Origin: Sindora glabra
Lineage: Eukaryota; Streptophyta; Magnoliopsida; Fabales; Fabaceae
NCBI GenBank assembly: GCA_020226215.1
Contig: CM035232.1
Span: 15,412,316-15,476,315, forward strand
DNA length: 64,000 nt
Direction of reading: 5' to 3'
Of the stretch, positions 47,703 through 61,559 are shown piece by piece; position 1 is the stretch's first letter; every line of letters starts with the position of its first letter. The position numbers and the translations under genes are program-made. The notes beneath the pieces were generated by a model. The model saw only the letters and a list, made by a program, of their open reading frames with translations. It was not told the DNA's origin and ran no database searches.

Positions 47703-49052
47703 CTTTTAATTTGATACATTTTCATCAATACATCTGCAGCTGAAAGTGTTAATTTTAGTGAAAAATAATTTTATTAAATTATGTGAAATTAATATATTAT
47801 TAAAATATGAATAAATGATTATTACAAATATCTAACGAATCCATTTGAAATATGATAGTAGATAAATCATGATTTCCAATCTCAAATACCACACAAATAT
47901 TATACAGGAATTATCACTTCTATCAATTCTAGCCTTCAACCAATAATTTCAGAGAGAGAATCTATAGAATCGTTTGTTTTATACAGAAAATAATTCCCTG
48001 CCGGAAATTGAACTTTCAAGGAAATAATTTTCTATATAAATTTCCTAGAAAGTACTCAAAATTATTTGGTTAACACATAGGAAGTAATATTTTCTAGGAA
48101 ATAATTTTCTATATTTTACTTAGTTCAATTTTAAATATCCTAAGAAGTGTTATTAAAGTGACTACTATATACTTAATATTATTGTAACATAAATTAGTAA
48201 ATTTTAGTTATTATTAATTAAATTTAATGAGAATAATTTTGTTATTGTATCCATAAATAACATAGAAAATAAAACTTACTTAGGGAAGAGGTGTGTAAGT
48301 TATTTCTTATATTTTATAAGAAGTAAAACTTTTCAAGAATCCCTATTTCCTCTAATTTATTAAATAATGATTAATTTGATTCTTTTAATTTGATGCATTC
48401 TCATCAATACATCAACAACTGAAAGTGTTAATTTTAGTGAAACTTAATTTTATTAAATTATGTACAATTAATATATTATTAAGATATAAATAAATGATAA
48501 TTAGAAATATCTAATGAATCCATTTGAAATATGATAATAGATAAATTATGAAATTTAATCTCAAATACCACACAAATATTATACAGGAATTATCACTTCT
48601 ATCAATTCTAGCCTTCAACCAATAATTTCAGAGAAAGAATCTATAGAGTCATTTGTTTCATACAAAAAATAATTCCCTACAGGAAGTTGAACTTTCAAGA
48701 AAATAATTTTCTATATAAATTTCCTAGAAAGTACTCAAAATTATTTGGTTAACACATAGGAAGTAATATTTTCTAGGAAATAATTTTCTATATTTTACTT
48801 AGTTCAATTTTAAATATCCTAAGAAGTATTATTAAAGTGACTACTATATACTTAATATTATTGTAACACAAATTAGTAAATTTTATTTATTATTAATTAA
48901 ATTTAATGAGAATAATTTTGTTATTGTATCCATAAATAGCATAGAAAATAAAACTTACTTAGGGAAGAGGTGTGTAAGTTATTTCTTATATTTTATAAGA
49001 AGTAAAACTTTTCAAGAACCCTATTTCCTCTAATTTATTAAATAATGATTAA
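47703..49052. repeat. 679-bp tandem duplication
   Basis: Unit 1 is 47703-48381 and unit 2 is 48382-49052. They align almost end to end with a constant 679-bp offset (for example TGAAAGTGTTAATTTTAGTG at 47741 and 48420) and scattered substitutions and one-base indels. Each copy contains a segment with GGAAATAATTTTC and TTTGGTTAACACATAGG, related to the fold-back element at 6 kb. No coding sequence. Confidence 0.92.
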
Positions 49053-49383
49053 CTAAATAATTTATCTTTCTTCATTTTTCGAGAAATAGAACTTTTTATA
49101 CTGTTAAGATAAATCAAATGATTTCTATGATTAATTGAGTGTGAATAGATCAACTTAGAATTTAAGTGTAGCATTCTTTATTCATAAGATGCAATATGAA
49201 ATGGGTCCACCCATTGCTAAAAATCACCTATTACTAAGTTAATTGATTAAATTATTATTAGAGCTAAAATTGAATAATTATTGTAATATTGAACCAAATT
49301 TTTTATATTTTTTATTATTGAATTAATAAATTCAGAATGAAAAATCTACAAAAGGTCCACTGGGAAACTACAATGAAGAAGAT

Positions 49384-49690
49384 TTGATAATTTGTAATTT
49401 CAAAATCCAAGATTTTAGATCGATTATGCCTTGTAAGAAATCATATCCTGTAATTAGAAACTCGACACGTTATTTTGGTGACTTGCAAGATTCTCTTAAC
49501 ATAGGGACCCAATATACAGTAGCAGTGGGATCGATGGATGGCTCTGCCTGCGGTTTTTCTAACAGTAGGGAAAAGCCACTCGTAAAAGTCTTAATGATTG
49601 TGGGAGCAGACTAGCGGCAAAGCCGGTATGCGAGTTGGAAAAATCAACCTCACGGTCTGCGCTCTGGCTAGGAGGATAGCCAAATTTAAA
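49384..49690 (+). other. GC-richer island with potential RNA structure, unidentified
   Basis: From about 49500 to 49680 the base composition is clearly less AT-rich than its surroundings. GCAGAC at about 49604 can pair with GTCTGC at about 49660. Between them, CGGC-AAA-GCCG and GAGTTG...CAACCTC can form two more hairpins, giving a small branched fold. Reading frames are open for only about 76 codons. The wording recalls organellar group II intron RNA, so a mitochondrial DNA insertion is possible. Identity is not established. Confidence 0.35.
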
Positions 49691-50509
49691 AGGGAAAAAG
49701 ATGGAAGATATAATTAACATACCAGCAAATTAGCTAAATATGGGGAAAATATTTTTAGTTCTAGTGAAATATTAAAATTTTAATATTGTTTTTATTTATA
49801 TTTTAACATAATGAGTAAGTGAATACTAAAATATAGAAGATAATTCATTTTATTTCTCAAATATAAAAGAAAATGATATTGAAATTCTTAGTTGATATTT
49901 TTAAAAAATTAAGTGAATATAGGATAAGTTGCACTTTTAGGCATCAAATTCATCGTTACAGAATTGTAAACAAATATCGATGGATAGATATTGGTCAAAG
50001 TTAATATCGATATCTATTTTAATATAATATTATTTTTAAAATTATTTAAAAAATTAAGACAACAGATCATAAATATAACAGATATTTAATTGTATGCTAT
50101 CGTATTTTAAAATATTAAGAAACTTAAAATATCAATTTTTTACTTAATTAATATTAAAATATATAATATTTAAAGATTATTGGGAAAACAAGTAAAATTT
50201 AAGATGTTAATTTTAGAGTTAACCAACATTTAAAGATGTTGTAAAAATTTGATAAGAAAAATATCAAAATTTTAAACTTAGTCAACGTCTAAAGTTATGA
50301 TATTTATGAGGTTTCTAAGAAATCACGAAAACTAAAGATATTGCTTTTATACATAACCATCATTTAAAAGCATTTTAAATGTCTACTTGAAAAATGTAAA
50401 AAATAATCACTTTAGTTTTATACTTATCCAATGTCTAATGATATGATAACTATCAACTAGTTGAAAAATTATGATATATAGAACATCAATTTTGTATTAA
50501 CTAATGTCA
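49691..50509. repeat. AT-rich DNA with degenerate short repeats
   Basis: From 50.2 kb, variants of a phrase like AACCAACATTTAAAGATGTT recur about every 75 bp (TTAGTCAACGTCTAAAGTTA, CATAACCATCATTTAAAAGC, TTATCCAATGTCTAATGATA). They resemble degraded subterminal repeats of a DNA transposon. No gene. Confidence 0.45.
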
Positions 50510-50880
50510 AACTTTTTTCAAATTGCCTATAAATTTCACTACTACTCTCCAAATGAAACATCTGTGTAATATTTTTATCTTCATAATCTAAATTGAGAGT
50601 TTGGGTAAAAAAGTAGGATAGGTCACCTATTTTTACTACATATTTAAAAGTGTTATGAATCTTATTAAAGCATTCTATCCATTCTCTAATGTCATTTTTA
50701 GGGAATGGATGATAAGATGCTTTAAAAATATCCACAATATTTCTACATGTGTAGTAAGGAGAGGTGAGCTAGCTTTATATTCTATCCAAACTCTAGAATC
50801 AACAACGAAGGCAACCATATTTTCGAGACTTTTGGATTACAAATGAGACAAATTGAACAATGTTCAACATGTAGGAATTT
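50510..50880. repeat. long inverted repeat, arms about 180 bp
   Basis: Centre at about 50694. Matching pairs at constant symmetry include CCATTCTC (50679) with GGGAATGG (50701), TTACTACA (50633) with TGTAGTAA (50750), and AGAGTTTGG (50596) with CCAAACTCT (50786). The transcript of either strand would form a long hairpin. Because of the mirror arrangement, both strands read as similar short peptides (IECFNKIHN on minus, IRCFKNIHN on plus). No known protein family. The arms resemble modules at about 13.87 and 14.84 kb. Confidence 0.75.
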
Positions 50881-51359
50881 ACAACACTAAAGTTAAGCCA
50901 AATGATATTAAGTTTGTAAATTAGTTTAGATATTATATTGTAAAATATATTGGTATTATTGTAATTTTGTATTCATAATTTAGTGTATTTTTAGTGTAGA
51001 TTAATGATTATATTGTGAAACATATATTTGTAATGATTTAGAAAGTAATAAAATGTTAGAATAAACTTCTAATATTATTTGTCTCTCCTTTCTTAACTAT
51101 ATATTTAGCATTTGTATTACAAAAATGGTGATCGTAAAATAAACAACTAACATATTATTTTTAATGTAAAATAAATTATTGTAACTAAATTTGTTGATAG
51201 AATTATAATTTTATGTCAATTAAATTTGTATAAAATCCGAGTTACTCTTTGTATATTAACTATTTGATTGCAAATAGTGCAATTGATATTTCCAATGATA
51301 AAATGTTAATTTTTTTCATATAATCAATATTTTAATATATTATAACATCCAATCATAAG

Positions 51360-51660
51360 ATAATTGACATGTAAATTTATGAGAATGATATCATTTTTTA
51401 AAATATGAGAAAAATTTAAACATTAAAATTTTTAAAAAAATTGATATGTTTTCGTCCCATGGAATTTTAAATGATGGTTGCTAAAATAAGTAACATTTAA
51501 AGTCATTAAAATGGTAGCATTTTTAAAATATAAAGAAACTTTAGGTGTTTGTTCTTAAAAAAATAGATGTATTTTCTTCCTGCTAAACTTTAGGCATTGA
51601 CTTATGAAATAATTGACATTTAAAATTATAAAATAGTGATATTTTTATATTATAAATAAA
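51360..51660. repeat. about three tandem repeats of roughly 125 bp
   Basis: ATAATTGACATGTAAATTTA (51360), ATAAGTAACATTTAAAGTCA (51486) and ATAATTGACATTTAAAATTA (51608) begin successive units. Each continues with a TTTTTAAAATAT section and an AAAATTGATGT or AAAATAGATGT section. Together with the inverted repeat this suggests one larger degraded element from about 50.1 to 52.45 kb. Confidence 0.6.
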
Positions 51661-52449
51661 ATATATTTTATTTTTTTATTATCACTTTTACTCTTACTCT
51701 CTCTCTCTCTCTTATTTATTTTCAAACTCAATATTTATCTCTATTTAATTCATTCTATAAAATCCTACATGTCACTCCATCCTCTACCATGAAGCAAATA
51801 TCTTGTTTCAAGCCACTAGTTCTATTTCTCATATCTTTGCCTCTTTTATTTTTTTGAATTTTGTGCGTAATTTTTTTTAAGAAATTTTCTTTGTATTTTT
51901 TTAGTATAACTTCAGAAGTTATATGTAAGTGTTAAACTCTTATTATATATTTAATAAATGTTGTAGTGGAATTCGAAATCAATCAAACAAGAATAAGAGA
52001 TAGAGAAAAAGTTAAAAAAAGTTCATGAAAATTGTCACTTTTTATGATGTTGAGAAGTGACAGTTTATAAATAGATAAAATTTTAAAAATTTATATAAAA
52101 TGAAAAAAAGTTCAAAATGAATAACTGAATCTTTCAAAATTTTTAACTTAAAATATACATTTTTTTGTCAATTTGCTAGGATTTTTTTTTCAAATTTTAC
52201 TATAAATATTCTAGTGGATAAGCTAGAAATTGATGTTTAACAAAAAATATTATACAAATATTTGACGTTAAAAAAATTGATGTGAAATATAAAAAAATAT
52301 TTGTAAAAGAAAAGATATTAACTTTTTTTGCCTAAAAAATAGATGTTATAATCTTTTTTTTTCACATCTATTATATAATTCATGTTAAAATTAATATATA
52401 ACGACACTTGTTTAAATGTTGCTAAAAAATTAACATATAATCCGTTAAA

Positions 52450-53621
52450 CACCAGTATATCTTTACATTTCTGCTGTAGCAATTATAAAGGAAATATGTG
52501 AGACAAGTTGCACGAACTAATGCTGCAGCACTTACTTTTATTTTAAGTACTATCATGTTTGAATGGCATGGTAATCCCCTTTTTCTTTTTTCCTCTTTCA
52601 CAGTTTTTTTGACAAGCGATTCATATTTGAATGATATGGTTATCTTCAATTTTCAGGAAGATCTTGGGTATGTTTTATCGAAATTTATTTTTTATAGGAA
52701 AATATTATTAATATATATAGAAATAATATATTATTTATATTTATCAGTAAAAAAATAATACTTAAAATTATGATAATAGAGAAAAGAAATTTTTTTATTG
52801 AAATAGAAGAATTTATTTTTTATAAATTTTTTATATTTAGTATTAAATAAAAAATATATTATTTACCTTAATATTTTACAATTATACTTTAAAAAATACA
52901 TTTTTCTTGAAAATAAAGGAACGCTTAATTAGCTTTTAAAATGAATGAAAGTATGATGCTATTTTATATTGAAATTCAGGAGGTTATCACAGTATTTTTC
53001 CCAAAAAATAATTGTCTCATCGTTTTCCAAACATTTGTATAATGTCAATTATACAAGTAAACATACATAACTAAACGTGAAATCAAATATATTAATAATT
53101 TAAGTGTGGTGGCTGATGAGAAAGGAGCTTGAATAAGGTGCGGCACTGGTCAGTCAGACTGCTACAGTAATGTTATTTTGAGGTATCACATGCACTGCCC
53201 TCTTGTTGAATTTTCATGGCCCTGAAAACTCTTCTTACATACATTCTCTCTCACATCTTCAAGGGAATGATTGTCCGATAAGTTTTGCTGCCTCACTATC
53301 TCTTTGTATCAATGTGTGTGCAGCTGCTGCGGTATATTTGTGTTTGTGGATTTGGTATATCTGAATTGGAGGAGATCAGGGTACTGAGTTCCTTCTTTTT
53401 ATAAGGTCTAAGAAAGAGTAGCTGTCCTTATCCAACTGTTTAACTGTACGTTTAGCACACATCTAGGCCACCCTTCAATCCTTCCATCTTTCTAGACGAG
53501 GATACATTACCAGCACTAGCTCTGTGATATAGATAGACATGTTTTCCCTTTTTTTTTTTTCCAAGGTACATAAATAAATAAATTCATTCTAAATAATATA
53601 TATTTACTTTAATTATACACG

Positions 53622-53655
<34 letters not shown>

Positions 53656-55138
53656 CGATAGTTTGATTAGATAATTTACTAGACTTGTATATATAAGCAC
53701 TTGGAATCAACTCAAGTATTGAGAAAAGGTTAAAAAAAATTTAAATATTACATATCATTTGAATTAAATACTTATGATTAATTATATATTGTTTTAACTT
53801 TTGAAATATATATTTATTTCTTCTTTTTTCTTTCGGAGATGATATTTAGTTAAATAGAAGCAGTGGTTGTAGTTGAATTCTGTGATCTTGAGTTGGACAG
53901 GTCCTCGCATTTTTCCTTAGTTCTCCGAAAAGTGAATATTGCTATCCAAGGTACCTATTTAGTGGTCAAACTTTCGCGAGAATTAAGAATGATGTTTTGA
54001 TCGGTCTAAATCGAAGTTTAATCAATAATATAACAAAATTCTTTTATGTATATATATATTGGTTTATAAACCGTTACATATGGACACAAATTGATTAAAT
54101 TATATATAACAGCTTATAATTAGTTTTATGTAATACTCATAAGAATTTCATAACAACCAATCTGAATCTGAAATCGGTTATTAGTGAATAGACTACACGA
54201 TTAGACATTAAACCCATTGCCGGTGTCCCATCTCTTTTGACCTTGTGCCATGCCCCCACTAGTAGGCACTAACGAATTGCTCGTGCCATTGTTTTGAGAT
54301 GTATTCTTAGGTCAATTCATGCTGGGAAATCAATTATCTTTGGTTGGCTTTCCTACCATATATGCATAATTGGATGAACCAAAAATTCAGGTTCAAGAGG
54401 CAATTAATATTTTGGAAGGTTTTATGTTTTTTTTTTCTATATTTTACATCTATCCTCCGTCATGTATAATAAATAATCTAACTTATAATGATAAACTAAT
54501 TTTAAAAATATTTTACATATTAATTTATTGAAAAATAAATTCTAATTCAATAAATTATTTTGAATAACTTATAAATTATAAATTATTATTTCTTCAAATT
54601 TTCAAATTTATTTTTATTCTTTTTGTTAATTTATACTTCATATTTTTCATAGCATAAACTTAAAAATTATTTTTATAAAATATAGTTAATTTAAATTTTA
54701 TATAATAATATCCTAATTTTAAACTGCAAATATATAACAATATGCATGTAAATAAATATAAAATATTATAAAATATAATTAATTATATTTTAAGTAACTA
54801 TAATTTTATTATAAATAATAATTAAATAAAATCATGTAAGCAAGTAAATATATAAGTTTATAAAATATAATTAATTAAATATTAGATGTTATATTTTTAT
54901 TTTAAATATATTAATTATATTAATATAATTTGATCCTTAAATAAATATGAATTATTTTAATTATATATCTATTTATATTAATTTATACTTTTAATAAGTT
55001 ATTTTATCAATTATTAATTATAAGTTATCACTTAATTTATCAGATACTTATATGAAATAAAGCCTTGATCTTTACACACACACATATAATAATTTAATCA
55101 CTTCTATTTTTATAAAAGAATAAAATTTAAGTAAAATT
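52450..55138. other. intergenic DNA
   Basis: No gene supported. 53100-53550 and 53870-54320 are less AT-rich, but I found no splice-joined reading frame, tRNA or known microRNA sequence there. A (TA)n run lies at about 53629-53654. Confidence 0.5.
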
Positions 55139-55319
55139 CTTTATGTACTTATCATAAAAAAATTTATTCAAATTAATTATGATATGTGTATTAATTATTT
55201 TATTATAATTATAATATCAATAATTATTGTAATTATCAAATAAAAATTATTTGTAATTAATAAGATAATTAATACATATATCATAATTTGAATGAAAAAT
55301 TTTACAATAAACACTTAAC
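55139..55319. mobile_element. fold-back MITE
   Basis: The left arm (ATTCAAATTAATTATGATAT, then GTGTATTAATTATTTTATTA) mirrors the right arm. The right arm in reverse complement reads ATTCAAATTATGATAT, ATGTATTAATTATCTTATTA. Arms are about 65-70 bp and total about 180 bp, nearly all foldable; no ORF. Target duplication not resolved. Confidence 0.75.
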
Positions 55320-58300
55320 AATACTATCTAAACTGTATCTTTGTAAAAAAAAAAAAAAAAACATCGGGTGATGTTGGGTGGGATAAGTCACATGCTTCAT
55401 TAATTTACACATGGTTACAGACACATTTTATGACTAACTAATTATTTACATATTTAATCTGAAGGCCAAAAAAATAGAATTTTAGCCTTTTCAATTGATC
55501 ACTTCATTGATGTAAAAAGCTCCAAGTTTTCACTCACGAAACAAACCCAACCCAACCATTTGAGCTAAATCATGTTTTATATGCATAATTAAAAGTGATG
55601 GGAATTCTAATTAAGGAAGCAAGGCAGGATGCCGTCGACTCATTAGAAATGGCTGCAGAAACGGTTAAATGGTTTCATTTATAAATTAGGAATATGAAAG
55701 TGATTTATTTATAGCTGAATTTTGAGGAGCTTAATTTGTTAATTGCAATGGTTTAAAGCTGGAGATGAGTTTTAAACGGGTTATTTTGAAAATTAATTTG
55801 GATTTTTTATTTCTATTAAAAAGTGTAATAATGAAAAAGACTCAGGATTTGGCCACATTATATGGGCGGCTCTGAAATTAAAATTGGCCAATTTTAATTA
55901 TAATTCAAGTCTATAAGAAGCAGTGGGCAAGTCAAGACAAATATACAGGGGACCGAAATAGATTTTGTTAAGGGCTTATATTAAACTTTTTAATTTTTAA
56001 GGGCTAAATATAATTTTTTAAAATAGAGAGAAAGTGTAAGGTAAATCTCCTTAATTTTTCAAATTTTTACATTTACTAGCATTGCCCTTAATAAGAGGAA
56101 TAATAGATATGCGGATTCATTGGTACCCTTTAATCTCTTTCAATATTTAAGTTACACTAAGTTTAATTTTTTTTATTCCATCATGCTGTTTATTCATTGG
56201 TGATGTAATAGAAATCTCTCTTTAATGGGGTATTATTATGTTGTTTTTCTCCTCTAGGGTTCTTTGTAATTGCAAAAATTAAAAAAAAATTCTTAATGTC
56301 GTGAAACTCAAGATTGACCTAACAAGCTGTTGCCAACACAGGAGTAAAGGAAGAGCATTTATATATAACTCACTTCTTTCATGGAGAATTGGAAATCTAC
56401 AAAAAATTCAATTGAAGAGAGAGCGAGAGAGAGAGAGTGTAAGGATCTCATGGAAGCTTATTTTGATCCATGGATTATCTGACAGTTTATACCAACTGGT
56501 AATTAAACACTGATTCAGACTTCTATGTTTGTGTCTCTCTCTGTATAGGTTATGTAAGTCAAATTAAATTTGGGATTTCAAGTTCTTCTATAGTTCAAAA
56601 GTATTATATTAATTAAAAATGAGATACAAGAATGAATTTCAAATTTTTTATATTTATTAAATTAGATTTTATAAATCTATCTAATCATTTTAAATATAAT
56701 TTAATATAATTCTCAATTTATATTTAAATTTTAATTTTAAATTTAATTTTTGATATACATAACATTATTATTTATAATTTGTTATAAATTACACGCATAA
56801 CAGTGATTGAAGTCAAAATCCTTCCCTCAAACCCTGAAGATTGGCCCGAGACCTAAAACAGAAACCAGAAATTTGGATGGCAAAGTTAAAGTTGTCAAAT
56901 GTGCATACATGCACATCAATTTGTCTCCGAAGCACAGAACACCAAGCGCCTATTTCTATCCCATGCTAGCTGGCTACCTCCTTTCCTCTGTATATATAGC
57001 TGAAACTCGGAAATTATTTATTACACTGCTGGTCAAAGATTTATCATACTTGCATTTTATGCGCTGTTTGCACATGCACTGCACAAAGCAGCAGCTGCTA
57101 TAAGGTCAATGCCATTGCCAAGTGCCAACCGGAGCTAGCTAGGGTACGCTACGCTTTCAACAAATTACTTTAAATCTTTTTTTTTATTATTAATTCACTT
57201 AACATGAAGATAAAGATTAAATTACTGAATTTGGACCTAATGCATGACCCCAAAAAATTTTTAAAATGACATGGAGTATCGTAAAACGACAAGGAATATC
57301 AGCAGTTTGGAATCTTTTGAAGAGCACAAAGCTATTAGAGAAGGAGAACCCAAGCCAGGCAGAAAGGAATAGAATTCCTAAATAATACCGTCCTTTTCAA
57401 AAACGGAATTTTGCAATTAAACCCATGGCGATGGAAATTATGGACTAGTAGTTGCTTGCCAGTTGTCTTGCGAAGCAAGTATTTGGAATTACTTTGAGGG
57501 CACGATGGCCTTGAATCTTGCTTCAAATCCTGTACGACACCACCTTCCTATCTCCCACATGTGTATGTATTAACTGCAAAAATCATAAACAAGGTTCTAT
57601 TTCAGATAATCACATCAAGAATTAAAAAATTAATAAATTTCTATTCTTCCAGTAAATATCTAGGATTCAAAAACAAGATTCTATTTTACAACAGTAATAA
57701 ATATTTTCATTCAATTGTAAATCATTTGAATTTGATAGAGATAATAAAAATATCAGAGCTATATGAATTTAGTTGACGCATTACAATTAATTTAATAACT
57801 AGTTTGGAACCACAAATGAATTAAAATTCAATTCATCTAGAATTGGTTAATAGATAATTTTATATTTAAATTCAAATTCAAATGAATTGAATTATTATTT
57901 TTTTTTACAATTTCAAATGATGGATAAAAAATTGTGTGTGTGAATACAAGGAGGATATAAAGGCATGATTTATATATAAATATATTTAGTTAGAGCATTA
58001 ATTATATGGGTCTTTCTTTTAAAATTACATTAAATTGAGAGGATTTATAACCCAACTAATTGAGGCACCGACTCTTGACAAAGTAAAATCCAAGAAACCT
58101 AAAATGGGTGGCAAACTAATGCATGTGTGGGTGAAGGGTGTTCCCGAATAAATGATAACGGAGTCCGTTTTGAGAAACACGGCAGATGAAGCCCGTTGCA
58201 GGGTTTAGAGCCAACATGAAGCGCCTTCACATTGTTGGAAACCCTACCTGTGTCCTTGACGCATAGTATCAGCAAAATTGCCCAACTGAAGTTTTTATTA

Positions 58301-59188
58301 TGTTGATGTATATATACTGCTTTCGTGCATAGTAACAAGAAAGGACACCGTTTCATGGATCCCTCCCCCCAAATATATATATAATGATACTTTCACATTA
58401 ATTCATATGTTCATTTTCTTCTCACTCTTCTTTTTACGTCAGAAAAAAATTAGACTCGAATATTTTTTTACTGTCTATCATTAGAGCTTTTTTTATTTTT
58501 TTATAAGAGGAAAAATGATTAAATCACTATATTGTATATAAAATTTCATGATCGAATTCAAAATTTTAGATACAAAAGAAGGTTAAACTTTTAAGAGATA
58601 TGATATGTTCTATTTAAGTCAAAAGCTTGCAAACTCTAAATTATCCTTTTTAATATAAAATATTTTATAATCTTTTGATCTTAATTAAAGCTCCAAATGG
58701 AAATTAAAATTACTTTACAAATTATCAAAATATTTTGTGGAAGCTTTTAAACGAATTATAAAATTAATTTTGGAAGAATTAGTTTTATAAAAAGAATAAT
58801 GTCTTCAAATGATTTAAAAAAGTTTTAAGTTTAAAATCATTTTAAAATTCAATAATCGATTCATTTTTTCAAGAGATTGAAAATCGATTTATGAATGGGT
58901 TTATTTGGTTTTAAATTGTTCCGAAGAGCCAAGAGCATTATTCGAGAATCCATTAGGTGAATAGATTCACATTATTTGACGCTGTGTTTTAATAAGTATA
59001 AGGACAATTTTTTTTAATTTAAATCAAGCAAAGATAAAATTACTTTTAGTGTAATATCAATATCAACAACTCATAAGTAAGTAGGTTTCTTGATTACAAG
59101 TTTTGTATATAACTAAAGGTGTATAACTAATGATTGAGCTGCTCCAAAACCAAAAGCATCTTACCTCAAAGAGGGTAAAACACTCTAG
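55320..59188. other. intergenic DNA with GC-richer patches
   Basis: Patches at 56800-57150, 57300-57560 and 58050-58370 are less AT-rich. The first has a TATA-like GTATATATAGC at about 56990 on the plus strand. The third has an 85-codon minus-strand frame (58356-58099) with no recognisable motif. None is supported as a gene. Confidence 0.45.
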
Positions 59189-59410
59189 CCCTATGCTTGG
59201 TTAAAATGAAAATAAGGAAAAAAAGAAAGAAAATTTTAAAAGTTAGTTAGAAGAGAAAATGAGAAAAAAAATTTAAAATTTTATGTGCAAAAGTAATAAT
59301 AATCCCTTCCTTTATCTTTCCATATTTTTTCAAACTAAGTTTGGGAAAAAAATTTTAAATTTAAACTTTTCTCTGATCTTATTTTCGCTCCTTTCTACCA
59401 AGTAAGGGTT
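59189..59410. mobile_element. MITE-like element with CTTGGT ends
   Basis: CCCTATGCTTGGTTAAAATG at the left faces a right end whose reverse complement reads ACCCTTACTTGGTAGAAAGG. Inner A-rich and T-rich halves can pair. About 222 bp, non-coding. Confidence 0.55.
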
Positions 59411-61559
59411 GAAGTGAACTATCATAACTCTTAATAAGAATATCAAGGAAATGAATAATTATAAATTTAAAAATAATTTTTAAAATTTACTACCAGTATT
59501 AAATTCTAAATTCTTAATTTTTTTATCACCGTCCATTAAGTTGTAATATTATACTTTACTCTTTAAAGTACATATGTTACATTTTAAAGGCTTAAACATA
59601 AGTTGTCTCTAACATTTTCCATTTTAGGATTTGACATATACTTTTTCTAGAATTAATTTTATTTTATATTAATAAAAATAATTTTAATTTATTTATAAAT
59701 AAATTTTATTATTTAAATTTTTTTATCAAAAATAATAATTTTAATTCATTTGTAAATGAATTAATTTATCTAGAATATATTAAAAAATATATGAAATTCA
59801 TTTAAAAAATAAATTTTAATAATATCATGATAAATACAATATTGAAAAAAGGTAAAATTTTTATATAATACGTAATCTAGGTTATATAAAATGAATTCCA
59901 ATAAAATCTTTATTAAATTGAATGAATTTTATAATGATACAAATGATATTAAAATAGAAATTATAAATGAAATGAAATTCCTTCTAACTTAAAGCTAAAC
60001 ACCCATTTAAAAAAAATATTTGAAAATAAAATAAAATCATATTTTTCCGTTACAAAAGATTATATTTTCGTCCTCTTAGGATTGTTTTTCTATATTATTG
60101 GAGCATCCCCGTGAAACTTTTTCCTTCCATTTATCTACTTACAAACTTGGTAACTTTTTTCTTATTATTATGGCCTGGGCCCTGGGAACTGGTAACCACT
60201 AAAGTGACTCTGTTTGAGGCCGTTAACTAAGAAAGTTGAGTTATGGCGGCAGTGCAGTCCAATTAGGGAAATCCAAATTGGAGTACATTTATCTTTGCTT
60301 TTCTTAAGCCCACTTCCATTTTTGGGTGTGACTTTTCAAAGGCCCAGTTCAAGCCTGAATGTCCTATTCAGGCTGAAAATGATGCAACCTATGCTTTAAT
60401 TTCCTGCTTTTTTTTGCTGTTGAAAAATAATAATAATTTTCTGCTCTTTTTGGGGGGATAGTTTTTATCCGCAATCATATTCGTATATGGAGAATATTCC
60501 AAGGTGGGAGGACTTATGCTTTCGAAGAACGTCACATGAATTAATATAATGAACAAACTTTGACGCACATGGATGTGAGAGGCCCGCTTGAAGCAATGGT
60601 GTCGGCAGGTATCAGAATTATCCATAATAATTTGATAATTATTATCAGCAACTAAAATAAATTTTAAAATTATATTTTAAATTTTATAAATTTATTTTAT
60701 TATTCTATATTTAATTATAATTTTTAATTTTTATTCAAATTAATTTTAAATTTTATTTTCAATATCTATAGGATTATTCGCTAGTTTTATGGTTTCATCA
60801 TAGAAATATTTAGAGCAAGTGAGTGAGTAGAATTTGGCTTCTGCAATTAAGGCAGTTTTATTATACTTTTAATTTATTTTTTATTAATAATATTATAAAA
60901 TTATTTTAATATTAATTTTAAAATAATCATAAGCAATTTAAATACTAAAAAGCATAATAAATATCTTTATGGTTGCAACTTACTTCTCAAATTTTTATCA
61001 TATAATATATTGTAATTATAATTATAATATTGAAATATTTTAATATAAATGTAAGTCATATTTAATTATATTATATAGTTATTCAAGGAGTTTAAAGTTT
61101 TCAATTAATTTGTTTTTATAAACACAAAAAAAAATTTGAAAACTTTTAATGAGTTAAAATTTGTCTTTGCAATCAGATTTTTATAAGAACAATTTTTTTC
61201 TTATTTTATGAATGCGAATGTTTCTTTTGTTAAATGTAATTTAGGTAGTTTTATAGCCATCTTCCGTCAATTATAATTTGTTTTTATAAAAGATGAATAA
61301 ATTAAAATTAGATGAATATTATGATTTCATTTATTTAGTCAAAAATATTTTCCATATAAAAATATCATTTATATGTATATTAACAAAAAAAATAACATGC
61401 CACTTATATTTGTAATTAAAAAATGATACCTAAATCCATACTGATTGAGGAGAGCAAATTTCTCTTTAAAAAAATTACTTTTTTAAAATTTTTTATATTT
61501 AATATTAAACAAATAAAATATTGATGTGATCTTAGGAAAAGCAATCTTAAATAGCAAAT
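59411..61559. other. AT-rich intergenic DNA
   Basis: No gene supported. A less AT-rich patch occurs at 60160-60620. A small perfect hairpin lies within it (listed separately). Confidence 0.5.
60352..60374. repeat. small perfect hairpin
   Basis: AGCCTGAAT, five-base loop GTCCT, ATTCAGGCT. It is not followed by a T-run on either strand and no role is assigned. Confidence 0.8.

Noticed and set aside
53100..53550. GC-richer patch tested for a microRNA precursor (ATGCACTGCCCTCTTG resembles miR408)
   Set aside because: The match to miR408 breaks after the first half and no complementary arm was found nearby.
58099..58356. 85-codon minus-strand ORF, tested as a small secreted peptide
   Set aside because: No clean signal peptide, and no CLE, IDA, CEP or RGF-type C-terminal motif.
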